A DNA stretch of 64,000 nt from Halorussus lipolyticus. GTDB lineage: Archaea; Halobacteriota; Halobacteria; Halobacteriales; Haladaptataceae. The stretch is taken from assembly GCF_029338375.1 (NCBI RefSeq), contig NZ_CP119804.1:1880955-1944954 (forward strand). Reading direction: 5' to 3'. The translations under genes were made by a program, and so were the position numbers. The notes under the pieces were generated by a model that saw nothing but the letters and a program-made list of their open reading frames with translations, did no database searches and was not told the DNA's origin. The stretch's first letter is position 1. Every line of letters starts with the position of its first letter. Shown here one piece after another: positions 62,011-64,000 of this stretch.

Positions 62011-62895
62011 TTATATCACCAATGCGGCACCGCCGAGCATCGCCAGCGCGCCCAGACCGATACAGACGCCCCAGAAGGGCACGCGCTCGACGACTCGCAT
62101 CAGGGCGTCGATGGTCAGATAGCCCACGACCGCGGCGGTGGCGAGCGCCAGCGCGGCCTCGGTCGGCGCGACAGACGGAATTCCGGTGGTCAGAAGCACC
62201 AGCACGCCGGCCCCGAGCGCGGCGGGAATCGACAGCAGAAACGAGAGTCTGAACGAGGACGGCCCGTCGTGGCCGCGGAACAGGAGCGCCGAGGCCGTGG
62301 TTCCCGACCGCGAGACACCGGGCAGGATGGCCAACCCCTGAAGCGCGCCGACCAGCACGGCGTCCGTGAGGTCGGGGTCGGTTCGTCCGCCGAACTGGAA
62401 CCCGTCGGCGACTCGCTGGAGGACGCCCGTCAGCACGAGCAGGAGGCCCACCAGCGCGACGAACGCGCCGCCGGTGAGTGACGAGACGACGTGTTCGAGC
62501 GTGGTGTAGGCCGCGATGCCGACGACGCCGGAGGCCAGCGTGGCGACCCCGAGGAACGAGAGGGTGGGGCGCTCGCTGACGGCGGGCGAACGACCGGACG
62601 CCCCGCCGGTCGGCGCGCCGCCAGTCGAAACCGCGGGGTCGCCGGGGTCGAACGCCGACCGAGGCCGCCACGTCGGAAGCGCAGACAGCACGTCGCGGAG
62701 TTCGTCGCGGTAGTACGCCGCCGCCGAGAGCGCGGTCCCGGCGTGAAGGAACAGCGAGAACTGGACCGCGGCCTCGGGCGAGGACCCCAACGCGGTCAGA
62801 AAGACGGTGATGTTGCCCTCGCTGGAGATGGGCAACCACTCGAAGACACCCTGCAAGGCTCCGGCGACGACGGCTATCAGCGCGGACCGGTCCAT
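62011..62895 (-). CDS. Undecaprenyl/polyprenyl-diphosphate phosphatase (UppP/BacA-like)
   Basis: This 294-residue membrane protein has eight helices and both active-site motifs of UppP: VFEWLPISSEGNI (Glu, Ser) and LPGVSRSGTTASAL (Ser, Arg, Ser). It recycles the lipid carrier after glycan transfer, and in archaea would act on dolichyl or polyprenyl diphosphate. The extended loop near 90-115 (GDPAVSTGGAPTGGASGRS) is an unusual low-complexity insertion. Confidence 0.92.
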   Translation of the reverse strand: MDRSALIAVVAGALQGVFEWLPISSEGNITVFLTALGSSPEAAVQFSLFLHAGTALSAAAYYRDELRDVLSALPTWRPRSAFDPGDPAVSTGGAPTGGASGRSPAVSERPTLSFLGVATLASGVVGIAAYTTLEHVVSSLTGGAFVALVGLLLVLTGVLQRVADGFQFGGRTDPDLTDAVLVGALQGLAILPGVSRSGTTASALLFRGHDGPSSFRLSFLLSIPAALGAGVLVLLTTGIPSVAPTEAALALATAAVVGYLTIDALMRVVERVPFWGVCIGLGALAMLGGAALVI

Positions 62896-62946
62896 ACTGG
62901 GTGGGCGAACGTCCGGGGTAAAAACTACTCGGAAGTCGGTCGGGCC

Positions 62947-63585
62947 TCAGCGGCGGTCGGGCGACGACGCCAGTTGCGCAGAGAAGTACACCCAGCGTTC
63001 CTCCTCGTCGGCGAACTCGTCGGTGGTGCCCCACTCGTCCTCGACGGTGAACCCCGCGTTCCGGAGGTGGTCGCGGGTGGCGTCCGCGCCGGCGATGTGC
63101 CACTGCATCTCGGTGCCGGTATCGAGCCAATCCGGGTTCTCGCCGCACCACTCGTTCGGGCCTTCCGAGACCAGTACCCGACCGCCGGGTCGGAGGACCC
63201 GCGCGAACTCGTCTACGACCGCCTGATGCTCGTCGTGCGGGACGTGAATCAGCGAGTGGTAGGCAGTGAGCGCGTCGAACGCGCCGTCCCGGACCGGCAG
63301 TCTCGTCATGTCGCCCTGTAGGAGGTCGGCCTCGGGAACGTCCTCGTCGGCCAGATTCAGTTGCGAGCGCGAGAAATCGACGCCGACGGCGGGTCCCAAC
63401 TCGGCCAGTCGGGAGAGGACGGGCGTCCCCTGTCCACATCCCACGTCGAGGAGCCGCGCCGACTCCCCAACAGGTTCGAGGAACTCGCCGAGGAGGTCCA
63501 TCTGGCGACCCTCCGCCGGGCGCTGTTCGGCGTACTCCTCGGCTAACTCGTCGTACCCGCGGCGAACGGCATCCTTCTCGACCAT
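62947..63585 (-). CDS. Class I SAM-dependent methyltransferase
   Basis: This 212-residue protein has the SAM-binding motif LLDVGCGQGTPVLSRLAEL (about 45-63), the acidic post-strand-2 residue in VGVDFSRSQL, QGDMTRLPVRDGAFDAL (motif II) and LRPGGRVLVSEGPNE. Substrate unknown; it resembles the small-molecule or lipid quinone C-methyltransferase group. ATG 63585 is chosen over the Met at 63603 because MVEKDAVRRGYDELAEEY is the typical family start. Confidence 0.85.
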   Translation of the reverse strand: MVEKDAVRRGYDELAEEYAEQRPAEGRQMDLLGEFLEPVGESARLLDVGCGQGTPVLSRLAELGPAVGVDFSRSQLNLADEDVPEADLLQGDMTRLPVRDGAFDALTAYHSLIHVPHDEHQAVVDEFARVLRPGGRVLVSEGPNEWCGENPDWLDTGTEMQWHIAGADATRDHLRNAGFTVEDEWGTTDEFADEEERWVYFSAQLASSPDRR

Positions 63586-63639
63586 TGGCGACGAGTACTG
63601 CACCGGGGTTGTTCAACGTTTCCGTGGGGTGAGAGGGAT

Positions 63640-64000
63640 TCACAACCGGTCGGGGAACAAGTGCGGTCCTCGGCGTCTGCGCGAGCGAAGCGAGCGCAGG
63701 CTCGTCACGAGCGAAGCGAAGTGACGGTGGACTGAAAGGGCGACCGCGAACCGCGCGAGGGCTTTCGAGGCCTTTACTACTGTCTCTGTAGCGTATCTGC
63801 ACCGTACCGAGGGAAGCAGGAAGCTAGCTTCAGGCTTGAGCAAACCCGTCTACCGCACCGTCAGAGCTTCGCTCTGACGAGCCGTGACTCGCTTCGCTCG
63901 TCACGACACCGCAACCACGGGCCACACCCTCCCCAACCGATTGCGCGTCTCGGCCGGGGGCCTGCGATGTCTGTGAACTGCGTTCACAGATCAGCGAGAC
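63640..64000. repeat. Interspersed hairpin element, copy E (runs off the window)
   Basis: Contains CTGCGC/GCGCAG and CGTCAC/GTGACG hairpins (63685-63727), a collapsed module 1 at 63729-63770 (ACTGAAAGGGCGACCGCGAA followed by CCGCGCGAGGGCTTTC; the interior stem is deleted), then module 2 from about 63819 (GGAAGCTAGCTTCAGGCTTG). Further hairpins are GTCAGAGC-TTC-GCTCTGAC (63860-63878) and TCTGTGAAC-TGC-GTTCACAGA (63970-63990), the latter a compensated version of the 12463 and 37826 stems. It is cut by the window end. Confidence 0.7.

Noticed and set aside
61829..63802. N-terminal extension of the GlmU-like gene to 63802
   Set aside because: The frame happens to stay open through 650 codons, but it is Arg-rich, antisense or out of frame to the UppP and methyltransferase genes, and lacks family similarity. 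The conserved domain begins at 61828.

Overview
The window is chromosomal DNA of a halophilic archaeon (class Halobacteria). The evidence is the high GC content, the very acidic proteomes of almost every gene, TATA boxes about 27-31 nt before many start codons (leaderless transcripts), and archaeal marker genes: type II methionine aminopeptidase, HMG-CoA reductase, TrmY, CetZ, NucS, an AglB/STT3 protein and ribose-1,5-bisphosphate isomerase. A Halorussus/Haladaptatus-like genus is only a guess from gene style.

Layout. 1-28.4 kb is mostly housekeeping and small metabolic genes (CDF exporter, HIT protein, map, isoaspartyl peptidase, hmgA, M20 and M28 peptidases, nucS, K+ channel, ABC exporter, R15P isomerase, icd). 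It is interrupted by a TnpB-only insertion sequence (about 7.1-8.55 kb) and by copies of a non-coding interspersed element. 28.5-34.2 kb holds the most unusual locus: three intact 37-codon precursor genes plus a decayed fourth, followed by a 1078-residue class II lanthipeptide synthetase (LanM). The precursors share an almost identical leader and end in a short variable core with one Thr and one Cys (TYGCNDY, TLQGCGY, TWYGCNY). 34.2-40.4 kb carries CheC-like, SDR-like, orphan HicB, tRNA-Pro(CGG), LOG-like, trmY, cetZ and a 54-residue zinc-finger gene that is easily missed.

40.6-57.4 kb is a surface-glycan locus: AglB-like oligosaccharyltransferase, polyprenyl-phosphate sugar transferase, GT2, GT4, O-antigen-ligase-like protein, MATE/Wzx-type flippase, a sulfatase, AlkP-superfamily paralogues, a GT-C mannosyltransferase-like protein and an arylsulfotransferase-like protein. 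A Tat lipoprotein gene here is broken by one in-frame TAG. At 57.7-63.6 kb the locus is followed by DUF4330, a membrane protein, glmS, a GlmU-like nucleotidylyltransferase/acyltransferase, an UppP-like phosphatase and a methyltransferase. Together these could supply UDP-GlcNAc-type sugars and recycle the lipid carrier for the glycan genes.

At least five intergenic regions (about 8.6, 12.4, 25.0, 37.6 and 63.7 kb, plus degenerate pieces near 7.0 and 11.75 kb) carry a modular non-coding repeat made of chains of short hairpins, many with 3-nt loops. Stem sequences differ between copies but stay paired, including one clear compensatory change. A separate structured about 90-nt element with its own TATA box lies at 9.35-9.44 kb.
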